A program made the position numbers and the translations under genes. Shown in pieces: positions 36,797 to 48,326 of a stretch of DNA of 64,000 nt. Every line of letters starts with the position of its first letter. The first letter of the stretch is position 1. The notes below the pieces were generated by a model. The model worked only from the letters and a program-made list of their open reading frames with translations. It had not been told where the DNA came from and made no database searches. The stretch is taken from NCBI GenBank assembly GCA_020809705.1, contig CP085826.1:2604001-2668000 (forward strand), read 5' to 3'. This DNA is from Calonectria ilicicola (Eukaryota; Ascomycota; Sordariomycetes; Hypocreales; Nectriaceae).

Positions 36797-37877
36797 ATGT
36801 CAAAAAGGCGGACACTCGACGCGTTCTTTGCACCTGTATCAAAGCGAACTCGGAATGAGGGCGAAGGTGCAGGAGACCAACATGAGGAAGATGTAAGTAT
36901 CATCCCCTTATTGCTGATTCTAGAGGAAAATACTAAACTAGAGCCTAGGTTGGAAGCTCATCACATCCAAACTATCCCCACTCCATAGCAAATCTCCCAT
37001 CCTTTCTAAGCAGAGAACTATCCACTTGTCCAACCAAGCCTGCTAGAGAAATCAGCAATGAACCTGACCTGGACCTCCTATATTTTGATTCTTTTATATC
37101 AGGCTCAGTTTCACGAAAACTTTTTGAATTTCTTCGCGTGGAATTGCCGTTCTACAGAGTCGAGTACATGATCAAGCGGGGCGGTGTCGAAACCCAGATA
37201 CAAACACCTAGGTAAAGTGGTCTTGGCGTCGCAGCAAGTGATTTAATTTAATCAGAATATCTAGATGGACGACTGTATTCGGCCTAGATGAGACATCTAG
37301 ATTTGACGATACTGGCGACGTTATTGACTCGAATCTCCGAACTAAGGTTTCTGATAAACACTATGCCAAAATCCCCCCTCGATCCATTCCTGGGTGTTTA
37401 GATGAGCTTCGGAAATGCACAGAAGCCGCTACGGGTTGCAAATTCAATTTTTGTCTTGTAAACTACTACGCAGATGGCTCTGACAGCATCGCCTTTCATA
37501 GTGACGACGAGCAGTTTCTGGGCCCCAACCCAGCCATTGCCTCGTTTTCCCTTGGAGCGCGACGCGACTTTCTCATGAAGCATAAGCCTGTGCCTCCAGG
37601 TAGCTCAAGTTCACTCGCAATCAACGCCAAGCCCCTGAAGTTACCGTTAGGCAGTGGCGACATGGTGTTGATGCGAGGTAAGACACAATCAAACTGGCTG
37701 CATTCAATCCCCAAACGAACAGGCAAGAACCAAGAAGATGGAGGGAGGATAAACATCACATTTCGGAGAGCAATGATCAAAGGTGGAACAGAAAACTATT
37801 ACAACTACAACGTGGGCACAGGGCCAGTGTACAGGTGGGACAAGCAAGTGCGTGAGATGAGGGCGTGGGAACCATAA
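36797..37877 (+). CDS. AlkB-like 2-oxoglutarate/Fe(II) dioxygenase (ALKBH2/3 type), three exons
   Basis: Exons 36797-36892, 36949-37211 and 37265-37877 (introns 56 and 53 bp; ACTAAAC branch in the first) encode about 323 aa. The iron ligands are visible: His198 and Asp200 in FHSDDE, and His266 in WLHSIPKR. RINITFR carries Arg281 and Arg287 for 2-oxoglutarate. Upstream, LPFYRVEYMIKRGGVETQIQTPRWTTVFG matches the nucleotide-recognition lid of ALKBH2/3 proteins. Such enzymes remove methyl groups from 1-methyladenine and 3-methylcytosine in DNA or RNA. The N-terminus MSKRRTLDAFFAPVSKRTR resembles a PCNA-interacting peptide (hydrophobic-x-x-FF) next to a basic nuclear signal, suggesting a replication-linked nuclear role. 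Its 3' end is 74 bp from that of the convergent Nus1-like gene. Confidence 0.9.
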
Positions 37878-37951
37878 GGGTATTGCTTTGAAAGAAAAAA
37901 ATATGCCTTGAATGGCAAGAACTAATACAGAAGTGGTAATAACAAAACACC

Positions 37952-39043
37952 TTATTTCCCATTGCGCATCTGAGCCGTTCCATAATGCTGGAGGGCCTTG
38001 AGGAACACCTGGTATCCAACCCTCTCGTTGTCCTGAAGACAGAAGATCTCTGTTAGGCGAATCTGCCATGGTGGGTATCCAGACAATTCGAGGTAGGGAC
38101 CAAAGGTGATCAAGAGATCCGGCTCGGACATAATGCCCTCGGACAACTCGGCGTCGATCAACTCTGTCGAGATGTCGCGGGGTGATAGCTTCCCCTTTTG
38201 GGACATCTCCGCAAGAGTGCGGGTGAGATCAACCATGGAATCTCGGCCATCCTGAGAAGAGATAAGGTGTAGTCTCAAGTGTCCCTTGGGGATTTCACCC
38301 AAGGGGGTTGGCAAATCCTCTTTATGAGGCGACGTAACGGTCAAGCCCGGGTGTTGTCCTCCAAAGTAGAATGTGAGCTTCTGGTTGACAGCATCATAAA
38401 CACGCGACATGTGCTTCTTCAAAATGCCTAGGTAATGTTAGATCCACATCGCACATGCCGAACGGGTCATTGTCTATCACCATACCTGTCTTTTCATACA
38501 CAGAGACCATCGGAATCTCCGCACATGCGCACCAGGTCGCAATATCAGCCACCTCGTCTATTAATCGATCAAGATCGGCCTTGGCCCTGTGGTTCTCCTT
38601 TGCCTTGAGGATGACGCTGAGATGCGTGGGCATCTTCTTCAGGGCCATAATGTCCCTCTTGATATACTCTGGGGTGCCGTGGTGATAATAGAATATGGAC
38701 GCCACTTGATAGCAGACGACGTTCCACATTTGTCGCGTTCGGATGTACAACGAAAAGAGGCCGTGTAACATGGAAAACGTGAGAACGAATAGTTGGTTTT
38801 TTAGGAAGCGACGAAGGCCCAGTGGTGAGTGTCGTGTCGTTCGCGAGTTGGAGGATCGAGCAGCTACTTCGTTCGGCGCGGGAAGATATGCCTATACCAG
38901 TGTCAAAACAAAGGTTTCTAACCATGAGAGCGGTGCAAACAAACCTGTAGCATTCTATTCCTCTCCTTTTCATCCAAGAGTGTGTGGTTCTGGTGTTCGT
39001 CCGCTCGATAGGCGGCACGATCCCGGCTCGTCATCATAGGCAT
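37952..39043 (-). CDS. NUS1: Nus1/NgBR-like subunit of dehydrodolichyl diphosphate synthase
   Basis: Exons 39043-38945, 38891-38486 and 38427-37952 (introns 53 and 58 bp) encode about 326 aa. A hydrophobic segment at about residues 67-85 (QLFVLTFSMLHGLFSLYI) is the expected ER membrane anchor. The C-terminal half has the cis-prenyltransferase-like fold with the strongly conserved FGPYLELSGYPPWQIRLTEIF. The last residues, MRNGK, fit the RxG motif that Nus1 subunits contribute to the active site. The partner catalytic subunit (Rer2/Srt1) is not in the window. The complex makes the long polyprenyl chain for dolichol, needed for protein glycosylation. The first exon ATG at 39043 is the first of three Met codons close together, so the start may be 39037 or 39034. 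Confidence 0.9.
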
Positions 39044-39716
39044 GTTGGGAAGGGTTGCAGCCTCGAAAGGCTGACTGACAGACTGCTAGGGCGTGTTTGT
39101 TGGCGAATGCGGGTTGGAGATAATCCAAATATGCAAATGGCCAGTTGTGAGGAATCGCCGTGTTCCAGGAGCAGAGGCCAGGGTTGTGCTGCTCATAAGT
39201 AGCTTGCGAGGGTGAGTGGGCAGACGTGGTTGAGTTACCAAAAAGCTGGCTTTCAAGATGTGGCGGTGCCAGGGTGGTTACGTCGTGACATCCACATGCT
39301 GGGGTTGAGCCACTGCATTCTTACGACTCCCACCAAATATTAGCATGTGGTGGGCTAGGGATGCTAACAAGTCAATGCTTGGCGCCAGCTCGGAACATGT
39401 GGCGCAGCCCATCCGTCTGGAACTTGAAGGCGGGGGCCACCTGGAGCCACCTGGAGCTCAGCCAGGGCCAAGCACGGAGGAGGGACATGGGACTTGATCG
39501 ACTCGAGACATGGCCATATCCACGAACGGCCGACACGACAGAAACGATCTCGACGACGACGACGAAGCCACCAAGACCGCGGATATACCTTTAACTACCG
39601 ATGCGACCTCAATCGACGGTCATTATCTCCTAAAACGCTGCGCTCGACCACTGCCCCCCCACATGTAGTCCCGCCATCAACTCCAAGCACACCACCCACC
39701 ATCTCCAGTTGCGACC
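39044..39716. promoter_or_regulatory. Divergent promoter between the Nus1-like gene and SEC10
   Basis: A 673-bp stretch between two ATGs facing apart. The SEC10 side (39530-39715) is rich in CGA/CCA words and pyrimidines and reads like a 5' leader. No additional gene or RNA is seen. Confidence 0.55.
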
Positions 39717-42310
39717 ATGGAGCGGCCTGCCTCGGGCACCAAGACTCTCTTCCCTAAAGCGCCCAGCTTTACGCTTGAGACCTTCTCTAGCAAAGATTTT
39801 ATCGTGCGCGACTTCGTTGATAGCTTAGCCGAAAGCGCCGTCCCATTGAACCGCAGATCTGGCAACTCCCAGGCCGCATTCGATCCGAAGCCTCTCATTC
39901 GCACATTCGAGAGTAAGCCGCCGCCGGCCCTCCGCGCAAGATATTCCAGTGCTAATTAGTACTCCCAGATGCTCTTTCACAGCTTGCATCTCTCGGAGAT
40001 GAGCTTCAGGAGAAGGAGTCAGAGATACTGTCCCAAGTGCGCCGCGCCGAAGCCCAGCATGACCAGACCCTCGAGACCCTTGGCCGAAAGCTCGACCAAT
40101 CCATGAGCTCCTTTGAAGCGCTAGACCTCTCCCTCACACACACAGACTCTGCCCGCGGAATCCCCCTTCGATCAGAAGGTCACGGAAACATTGCTGTGCA
40201 AATTGGCGAAAAGTTGGAAGACCTCGATAAGAAACGACGCCGCGCCCAAGATGCGATGTTCCTGATCCAGTGCTGGACCGAAGTCAGTGAGACCGGCAAA
40301 CTGACATCCCTTCAAGATGTACAGAGACAAGGCGGCTCCGAGAACAAGGTAAGATGCGCCGTCATTGCTCGGCAGCTCATGCGCATCAGTCAACGACTGG
40401 ATCCAGTTTCATGGGGACATAAGCACACCCTCAAGAATGGTACAACCAACGGTGTTACAATCAACACCAAGGGACACAACACACGAGAGGTGCTCGAAAA
40501 GTTTTGCGAAACATTAGAACAGGAGCTCCTACAACAGTTCAACAATAGCTATCGCCGACAAAATTTCGAGGACATGATGGAATGCTCCAAAGTACTCCAT
40601 GATTTCAACGGCGGTGCCAGTGTCATTGCCATTTTTGTCAATCAGCATCAATTCTTTATCGACCGTGACCAGCTACTGACTGACGAAGTCACATTGGATG
40701 GTGATACGTGGGAACAACTGGCTGACCCAGACTCTGAGCCTCCCGGAGTCGAGCCGAGCTTGCAGTCGCTCGTTGATGAAGTCAAGATTGTCATGCAAGA
40801 GGAGTCCTTCATCATCAAGCGGGCATTCCCTTATTACGAGACTGTCCTCGTCAAGTTTATCCAGCGAGTTTTTCAACAGTCGGTTCAGCAGCGGCTCGAG
40901 ATGGTCCTGGACAAGACTAATACAATATCCTCCCTGGCCTTTTTGAGATCTCTACATTCTTCCAGAAGCTACATCAGCTCTCTCGTCGAAGACCTAAAAT
41001 CTCATGGGTTAACAGAGCACCCAGAACCTTGCTCCGTGCAAATTTCTCAGACATTAGATCAGCAAATGGAGGATCTATTTGTCCCATACTTGGTTGGTAA
41101 TTCATACATCGACCGAGAAAGGAGGAGCCTGGAGGAAATGTATAGTTCTCTACTATTCAAATTTAGTATATATCATTCGCGGCGCAAGAAGGCGCCCACG
41201 GGTTTTATGGCGTCCCTCGCTCAGCAAGGCACACAGCTCATCGCCTCAGCCAAGGATGCCTATATCGAACGACTTGAGTCATCTGAGCTCACACCAACAC
41301 AAAAGGCCATGATGTTGCGCGTTGCTGGCTTGCGAGAAGAAGGCAGCAAAAACGATATTGAGGTTTCGGACGAAGACGGCGCTCTGAGTGTCCCCAATGC
41401 TAAGCGAATGCTAAAATGGCTGGCAGAAAGTGTGCAGCGCACCCTTGAGCTAGGCTCTCAAGTCGATACCCCCAAGGACGTCAATGTTCTGCTCAACCTT
41501 CTACTCACAAGTATGGGTCAAGTCTACATAGAGACATCACTCGATGCGGCGCTTGACCAGATCTCTACGATGGAAAACGCCAAGACAGAGCCAGACTTGT
41601 CATACCTGCCTGGCGTCCGACCAGCCGTCACTATTACAAGTGTCATGGACAGATTTATTACAATTGTTCTCATCCGCCTTGCGGAGTCGAATACGACAGT
41701 TCGAAGAAGTATGGAGGCACAGAAGAAAGTGGCAATCGATAACATCGAAAAGAAGACGAACAATGTCATGAAGGGCACCATTGATGTAATTGCCAACTGG
41801 GTGACCAAGTCACTGAACGGACAGAAGAAGAATGACTTCCGCCCGAAAGATGGGGAGCTCGATTCGTTGCAAACAGCGACATGTCTAGGCATCTGCACAT
41901 TCCTCGGCCGTGCCAACAAACTTGTCCTTCAAGCTATTGATGGTTCAAATGCTGAAAAGTTTTTCAGTGAGTTGGCTCTAGTGATACTCAAGCTCCTCTT
42001 TGAGCACTTCAAGAAGTTCCAGGTCAATGCAACGGGTGGTTTAATGGTCACTCAAGATATTTCAAAGTATGTGGCAACGATGCGCGACTGGTCCTTGACC
42101 AAGGAGGTCGGCACAGCCGTTGAGATGCTCACCGAGATTGGCTCACTCTTTATCGTCGGCCCCGAAGCGCTGCGTGAGAGGTCAAGGACACTGGCATCTG
42201 GGTCCACAGGAGCAAAGGGAAAGCTATCCAAAGTGGACTTCAGAGCGTTTGTTCAGAGACGTGATGACTCGGGTTCAGTGGGGATCCAAAGCGTGTTGTC
42301 TGGTCTGTAA
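39717..42310 (+). CDS. SEC10: Exocyst complex component Sec10
   Basis: Exons 39717-39912 and 39969-42310 (56-bp intron with GTAAGC donor and GCTAAT branch) give about 845 aa, the usual size of fungal Sec10. The N-terminus has the coiled-coil region (LGDELQEKESEILSQVRRAE, then GRKLDQSMSSFEALD). Next comes the family hallmark GHGNIAVQIGEKLEDLDKKR followed by RRRAQDAMFLIQCW. The long remainder is predicted helical and includes FMASLAQQGTQLIASAKDAY and a C-terminal block ending QRRDDSGSVGIQSVLSGL. Sec10 is one of eight exocyst subunits that tether secretory vesicles at the plasma membrane, important at hyphal tips. It converges with DUS4, with 121 bp between stop codons. Confidence 0.93.
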
Positions 42311-42431
42311 TAACGGGGGTTTATATAGCGAATGTATGTTTAAGCTTGGAATACGATACCATCTTTATCCATCTATCCACATCTACCCATATCTATCCGT
42401 CTATTGCATTTGATTTTAATGGCAGACATGT

Positions 42432-43816
42432 TCAAAGATCCCGTCTAAGCCCTCCTACCCTGCCCGTCTTTTCTTCGATCATTTCATCAAGAAAGTCGAT
42501 TAACTCGCAGGTATTGGTCAAGCTGGTCAACTGTATACGCTCCTTTTTGGTCAAAAGTGATGATTTGTCAGCGCCCATTCCTGGTGAGCACATCTCCTGC
42601 ACGTGGTGCAAGGCCAGTTTAAAAGGCACGGGGCAGCGGGCAACATTGCACATGAAAGTTTCGACGGCTTCCCACGGACAAGCCGAGTAGCCCGCGAACA
42701 TGGCTGGGTTGGCGAGCAGGCCACGGGCAGACATGAAGCCGGAGAGATTGGTGTTGCTCGGAGACGGCTTGGGTTTGGCAGCTGAGTCCAGGGTGAGGGA
42801 TGAAATGGCTGAGGAAAGGGGGATGTCGTTGTTTGTAGTCATGGTAGGTTGGATGGGGAGATCGTTAATGTCGAAGACGTCACCAGAGAGGAGAATGGGA
42901 AGAGTTCCAGAGTATTTGGTCACCAGAATCTCGAGAGATTCGGTTCGGATAGGGACAGTCGAAGGCGTGGACTTTGTTCTTGGATGAATAGTTACCCAAT
43001 CGACAAGTCTAGCTTGAGGATGTCCTATCACGGTATCAAGAAAATCCATAGTTTTTCTGTTGTTTTCATTATCTGTGTCAGCCCGTTTCTTCTTCCTATC
43101 CCCTCGGTTTAGAACATACCTGAGATCGTCATGGACGCGGATCTTGACGCTCACACTCCGCCCCTTGGGGCTATGCATGTCCTTCTCCATCCCCACATGC
43201 CACCCGTCGTTTGCCAGGCGCTGCCTCGTCTCGACAACCATGTCGCACACCAGCTCGCGGTGCCCCATGAGAGCCGCACCCAGCTTCTCGGCGCACGCCC
43301 ACGACTGAGGACATCCGCAGTTGAGGTCAACGCCGTTGGCGCTCGGAGCAACCAGGGCTGAGGCTCGGGCGAGTTCAAGAGGCACATTTGCGCCAAACTG
43401 GACAATCGTGGCGGGCTGGCCTGGTGTAGTGGAGACTGTGAAATCTGAAGTCGCAATGTTAGTGCCGATACTTTGGGGTGGAAGAGTAGGTACATGCCGC
43501 TATCACGCGCAAAACTATTCCTGTTAAACTCCTTGGCCAAGATCATGGGCGACCAGCACAGGTCAACGCCATATTTGTGAACTGTTTGTCGAAAGGCAAG
43601 CTGGTACGCATGTTAGCGGCAGCCCGCTTCAAGGGACACTCGGTAGTTTTATCACCTTTCCATATCTAACCATGGGAGCAAGAGCATACAAAAACCGATC
43701 CTGCTTCTTGGTGACATCGAATATCTTGAGAGGGCTGTCTCATCATCAGTCACTCAACTACCCTAGAGCTGAGGCGATACATACTGGGCGGACTCGCCCT
43801 CCCCGCCGATTGACAT
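42432..43816 (-). CDS. DUS4: tRNA-dihydrouridine synthase Dus4 type, five exons
   Basis: Exons 43816-43785, 43734-43656, 43600-43498, 43444-43120 and 43056-42432 encode about 387 aa. Conserved Dus blocks: LAPMVRYGKLAFRQTV, SPMILAKEFNRNSFARDSDF, QFGANVPLELARAS, GVDLNCGCPQSWA with the catalytic Cys116, VKIRVHDDLRKTMDFLD, and DWVTIHPRT. LPILLSGDV and SGFMSARGLLANP form the flavin-phosphate site. The enzyme reduces U20a/U20b in tRNA using FMN. Intron 3 (43497-43445) appears to start with GC rather than GT; no GT donor there keeps both sides in frame. Intron 4 (43119-43057) is 63 bp, stop-free and in frame, so unspliced RNA would code for 21 extra residues. Exon 1 is only 32 bp and is the least certain part. 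Confidence 0.9.
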
Positions 43817-44117
43817 TTTTAGCAAAGTCTTGGTGGCTCGTTTGTGGATATTTTTTATAGTAAGTGGAAATGGAGGCAAGAAATGCACAGCTGGTGTGTT
43901 AACCCTCAGCCGGAAACATCTAGTGTCATAATCGGGCATGAATCATCCAAAAACGAAGTTTTTGTGAAATATAGCGGCCACGTGATGTGAATGGAGCCCC
44001 AAACTCACCAACCTGTGTAAAAGATAACAACGAAGGTAGTATAGTTTGCATATCAATTCCTTTGATCGCCTAAATTCAAATTCCTTTTTACATTGATATG
44101 ATAAAAAAAAACTCCGA
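43817..44117. promoter_or_regulatory. Short intergenic region with a CACGTG box, DUS4 promoter
   Basis: A 301-bp stretch between the DUS4 start and the 3' end of the RBR gene. It contains CACGTGATG at 43979-43987, a palindromic CACGTG core about 165 bp upstream of DUS4. This is a typical bHLH or Cbf1-type binding word, but the factor is not known here. The part nearest the RBR gene is AT-rich and probably its 3' UTR. Confidence 0.5.
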
Positions 44118-46325
44118 TTATGAACCCACTGCAAGGACCTCCTCTTTTCCGCTGTCTGAATCAGGAGCAAATATGCTGTCAGCATCGCCCTCAACCTCTT
44201 GGACCTCCCATTCACTCAGCAACTTTTCTCTTTCGACAATGACCATTTCAAGCCACTTCTTCTCTGCTGCCTTGCGCTTTACTAAATCCTGCTCTTTTTG
44301 TTCGTACGTGTCTGTGAGCCTCGACTTTGTGCTGTACATCAGCTCTTCTTTCAATGTCACCTTTTCCTTAAGGCTGGCTTCAAATCGCCGAAGAGCTTCT
44401 TTCTTCCACTTTTGCCATGCATGATGTCCTTGGTCCATGCGCTTTCTCAACGCCAACATGGCGGTTTCGATCTCCGCGTCACCGTCTTTCTTCTCTTGCC
44501 AATATTCCCATAATCTCTCATAGTATGCTTCTTCAATATCGTTCTCCTCTGCTGCACGCATTTGAAACTCTCTGTCGAGTTCAAATTCTTTATCTGTGAG
44601 CTTGGTTATCATGAGAGTATGGAGATCGAATCTTTCTGTTTCCTGTTTCTTTGCAAGGTCGTCTTTTGCTTTGTTGGTTTCTGCTATCAGCTCGTTACTT
44701 AGCTCCTCCTGATCGAGATCAAAGAGCACCAGTTGCAACTCATGTAATTGGTCTAGCCTGACCCTCAGCTCCTGATATTTGAGCTCCACCTCGGTGCGAC
44801 GAAGACTCTCTTGCCGGGCTCTTTCCTCTAGTTCGCGCTGTCGACGTTCTTCTTCCAGTCTTTCCTGCTCTTGGCGGAGAATTTCAGCTTTCAACGCCTC
44901 TTCTCGTTCAAATTCCTCAATCTGTAAAAGAATCTTCCGCAACTCCTCCGCGTCAGCCTGTTCTCTGAACTGTCTCTGATCTCGACGAGTGTCGGCTGCT
45001 GCTTTGATATCGTAGAGCTGTTGCATGGTGCAGCTGCAAGTCTTCCAACGTTCACCGCAGACATAGCAAAATTCGGTCCCACATCTGCAAGTCATATGTT
45101 GACATGCCTCTCGATGTTCTACTAGGGCGTTGCAATTAAAGCACCTCCTCCAGCCTTCTTCTTGGGCCAATATATTGGTGAGCTCCATGTCCGGATCCCG
45201 TTCGCAGTCTTTCCCTTTGTGACCAGGTCCGCGGCAGATAGTACATGTGTAATGGCGACTTGAACAGACACCCTGGCGTTTCTTTGTATCGATGGAGTTC
45301 GGTTTGATCCAGAGATCACATCCTTGATGGGAGCAATAGACACGCTCAGCAATGGGGATGTCCCATTCTTGCGCACGCTCTTGAAATGTTTTCTTTAGGT
45401 TTGAAGGAACGACCCGGACAATGGTTTGAACGGGAATGGTATTTAGACAACATTTGGGAGGCCACTGCTGCTCGTTTCGGACGGCAGCGGATATGAGACG
45501 AACAAAGCAATCGCGGCAATAGCTATGACAGGGAACTTTGATCATCTGCTTTGGTGGGAAGTCGTCGAGACAGGAGACACATTCCCTAAATACTGTTAGC
45601 GGATCAATTAGAGACCTCACACGGATGTTCACTTACACTTCTTCCTCTGGAAGTGACTTTTTTAAGATAGAATCGTCACTGATATTTTGAGAGTCATATA
45701 TTTTGCGAAGGGATTCGATTGTAGATCCAGTAGCGCTGCTCTCGCCTCTTTCATGGCCGCGCTGGAATAACCGAGCGAATATGCGACGTCTTTTAGGTTT
45801 GGTGTGCGTATCAACGAGAGTTGACTCAGAAGTTGACTGAGAAGCGATGGAAGGACTGGGTTGAGGCAAGGATTCGATTTGAGGTGGGTTCTCTGGAATA
45901 TGCCCGTCTTTGGGAATGATGATGGGGAGATATGGCTCCTTGCCTTTTCCTTTGTCGAGCTTCGCATCATCCTCAAGTCTGCGCTTCTCTTTCTGTTCAA
46001 GTTCCCGACGATGCTGCTCAATAGCCTGGGCTCTCACATTTTCGAGAGACGAATACAGAATATCAAGGAGAACTGGAGAGGTGATATTGGGGGCTCGTCG
46101 CAAGGCACCTGGTGGGTTGTACTCGTGCCAGTTAATGTTGGTGACATCAACCTCGGAGAGGTTGTTAGTGGACCAACGAACTGGGATATCTCGGTCATTC
46201 CAGCGGGCCTGTATATTTTCAAGCTCCTGGAAGCCATCGGAATAAAAGTCTATAAGATCCTCTGGGCTAAAGGTGCCGGGCATCACCTGGGGTCTCTTGC
46301 CAGCGGCTTTGGCAGACATGGTCAT
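44118..46325 (-). CDS. RBR-family E3 ubiquitin ligase with a long C-terminal coiled coil
   Basis: Exons 46325-45637 and 45585-44118 (51-bp intron, GTAAGT donor, CTAAC branch) encode about 718 aa. Residues 1-229 are mostly disordered, with a helical KR/E-rich part. RING1 starts at residue 231 (ECVSCLDDFP...CHSYCRDC). The IBR follows (VYCSHQGCDLWI...CTICRGPGHKGKDC). RING2 (RRCFNCNALVEHREACQHMTCRCGTEFCYVC) contains the presumed catalytic Cys391 in EACQHMTC. Residues from about 420 to 690 are a long charged coiled coil (EERRQRELEERARQESL and similar). RBR ligases form a ubiquitin thioester on RING2 before transfer. The substrate is unknown; the coiled coil probably mediates assembly. The start could also be the ATG two codons on, at 46319. 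Confidence 0.9.
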
Positions 46326-48326
46326 TGAGAGGTGAAAGGCGTTAGTCAGTTGGAAATGGAGCGGACACAAAGGCACCCTCTCGGGCTCGCAGATACATAT
46401 AGTGGGTGGATAGATGAACGGATGATGGAGTACGAGCGGGTGAGTGATTCGACCAACGATGGACCAGGAACTAGATATACGAGGTGATGAACGATGGATT
46501 AAAAAAAGAAAAGGAAGGAGAGGGAAGTGAGCAAATGTGGCGTCAAAGAGTCTAGAAGGCGGTTCGTCACGGTGTGACTGTGACCTGAAAAGGTGGCTAC
46601 CTAGGTCAGTAGGCTCATTGCTTGGTTTAGCCAGTGGCCAAAGGGGAAATAGCCCTGATTGCAACAAGGCGTGGCACCTCAGTAGACATGGCGGAAGATG
46701 GCATGGGCTAGCCACGGTAGGGCATCACAGGACTACCCAAGGGCTTTACCCAAAGGCTTCGCCCAACCAGGTGAGTGAGATGCTTGGAACGCAAATAGCC
46801 AGGCCGTTTGCCAACTGCTCTAGAATTAGCCTGGGACCACTGACCAGCAGCTAGCTGAGGCACCCCGACGGGAAAAAGACGCCTTGTAATGGAGATTGAC
46901 TCAAGTCGCTGTAGGTGCGCAGAACCAATGAGCTCAGTTGCACGTTGTCATGCACACACCTGTCTGCTTGCGTTTGGGTTGCAGCTTAACAAGGGGGGGC
47001 AGAGCTCAGCTCTCGATTAGCGCCAGCCTCCCGGTCTATCAAACAGGGAAAAGCGGAGGGGGAGATGGACAGGGAGGGGAAAAAGCGCCTGTAGCCTGTA
47101 GCCTGTAGCCCGCTGAGGGGCTGTGTCCTGAATAGTTTGAATTCCATATCAGCACCGGCCGGAACAAGACGGGAGCGCGGATGATATGATGCTGGCTGCC
47201 ATGCTCATGCTCCATGCTCATGGCTGGGAAGCGAGAGGGGCCCCTAGAGCAGAGGACGAGAACGACGGGTGTTCGGTGATGGATTCAGATTGATTGTGCA
47301 TAAGCCTGCATGTAATCGGCATGCCCCTGCACTCATGTGCTGTAATGTAAACAAAGTAAACAAGTCCGCTAGTGGCTGATGCCCACTGGCTCAATCCGCA
47401 GAGGCACCCATTTTACCATATCGGATGTTTGCTGAAGTTCCGTTTAGGACTGGCCACGTCTGGGCGCGCCTGGGCACGCTAAATTTACAAATATAGTGGC
47501 CAGGCAAACTGTACAAACAGCCAACAGGGAGTAGAAGTGAGCCACCCTCAGGCCTCGGGTCATTACAGCCTGAGGAGGGATCTGCGCCCACGCTTGACCG
47601 GGCGTTTTCCATGTGTGGGGAGATCTCTCCACTAATATGCACTGATGCCATCTTGCACCCAGAGCAAGACGGTTTATTTCCGTTATGGGTCGAACTGACT
47701 GGTCTGCTTTCCGAGGCGGATTTTGCATTGTCGCACTGCATACCTAACGACGATAATGATAGCACACAAAATGCAAGACCACAGGATGAGAATCAACTCG
47801 TCATCTGTAACTTCCTGCTACTTGAAGTGAAACATGGCTATTTTTCTTGAATCAAGGCTAAAAGTTGCACCGCTTACGCTGCCACCCCACCATCATCATG
47901 ATGTAGTATTTGGCCGCCTAAAGCCCGGACCTTCCACAGCCCCCCCAACTGATCTTGATATCCCACACCCGATAAACCAGTTGGCGGCGGGCTGGTCACA
48001 CACAATAGCGGCATCTTCTCCTCCTGTACGATTCATGGGATTATTTCCCTGATTGGTACATGGGATTGACAACCTCTGATTCATATCCCCCCCTGAAATA
48101 AAATTTCAGGAGCGATGAACATCGGATTTGGAGCCGTTGATGGTGATTGGATGGTCTGGTCGTTCACCCTCGGCCAAGCCTCTGGACGCGAAGGGCCGAG
48201 CTCCACCAATTCCAAGCCCGAAAATTCCATTTCACAGCAGTCATTGTAGACCTCACTTGGAACAAGACGATTAAGAGAGAAAAAGTCACGCGGAATTGTA
48301 ACCCCAAATTTCCACTCACTTCTAAA
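46326..48326. other. Divergent intergenic region, RBR ligase and SDHAF1
   Basis: Two kilobases containing two promoters and no supported gene. It includes three tandem copies of TGTAGCC (47090-47111), repeated CATGCTC words (47200-47223) and a G run at 46993-47000. Opposing frames of 124 codons (47391-47765, minus) and 79 codons (47611-47850, plus) overlap each other and match nothing I recognise. Confidence 0.5.
47090..47111. repeat. TGTAGCC heptamer, three copies
   Basis: Three perfect head-to-tail copies of TGTAGCC in the RBR/SDHAF1 intergenic region. About 90 bp further a second set of near-repeats, CATGCTCATGCTCCATGCTCATGG, is present. Both look like simple slippage repeats. Confidence 0.8.
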
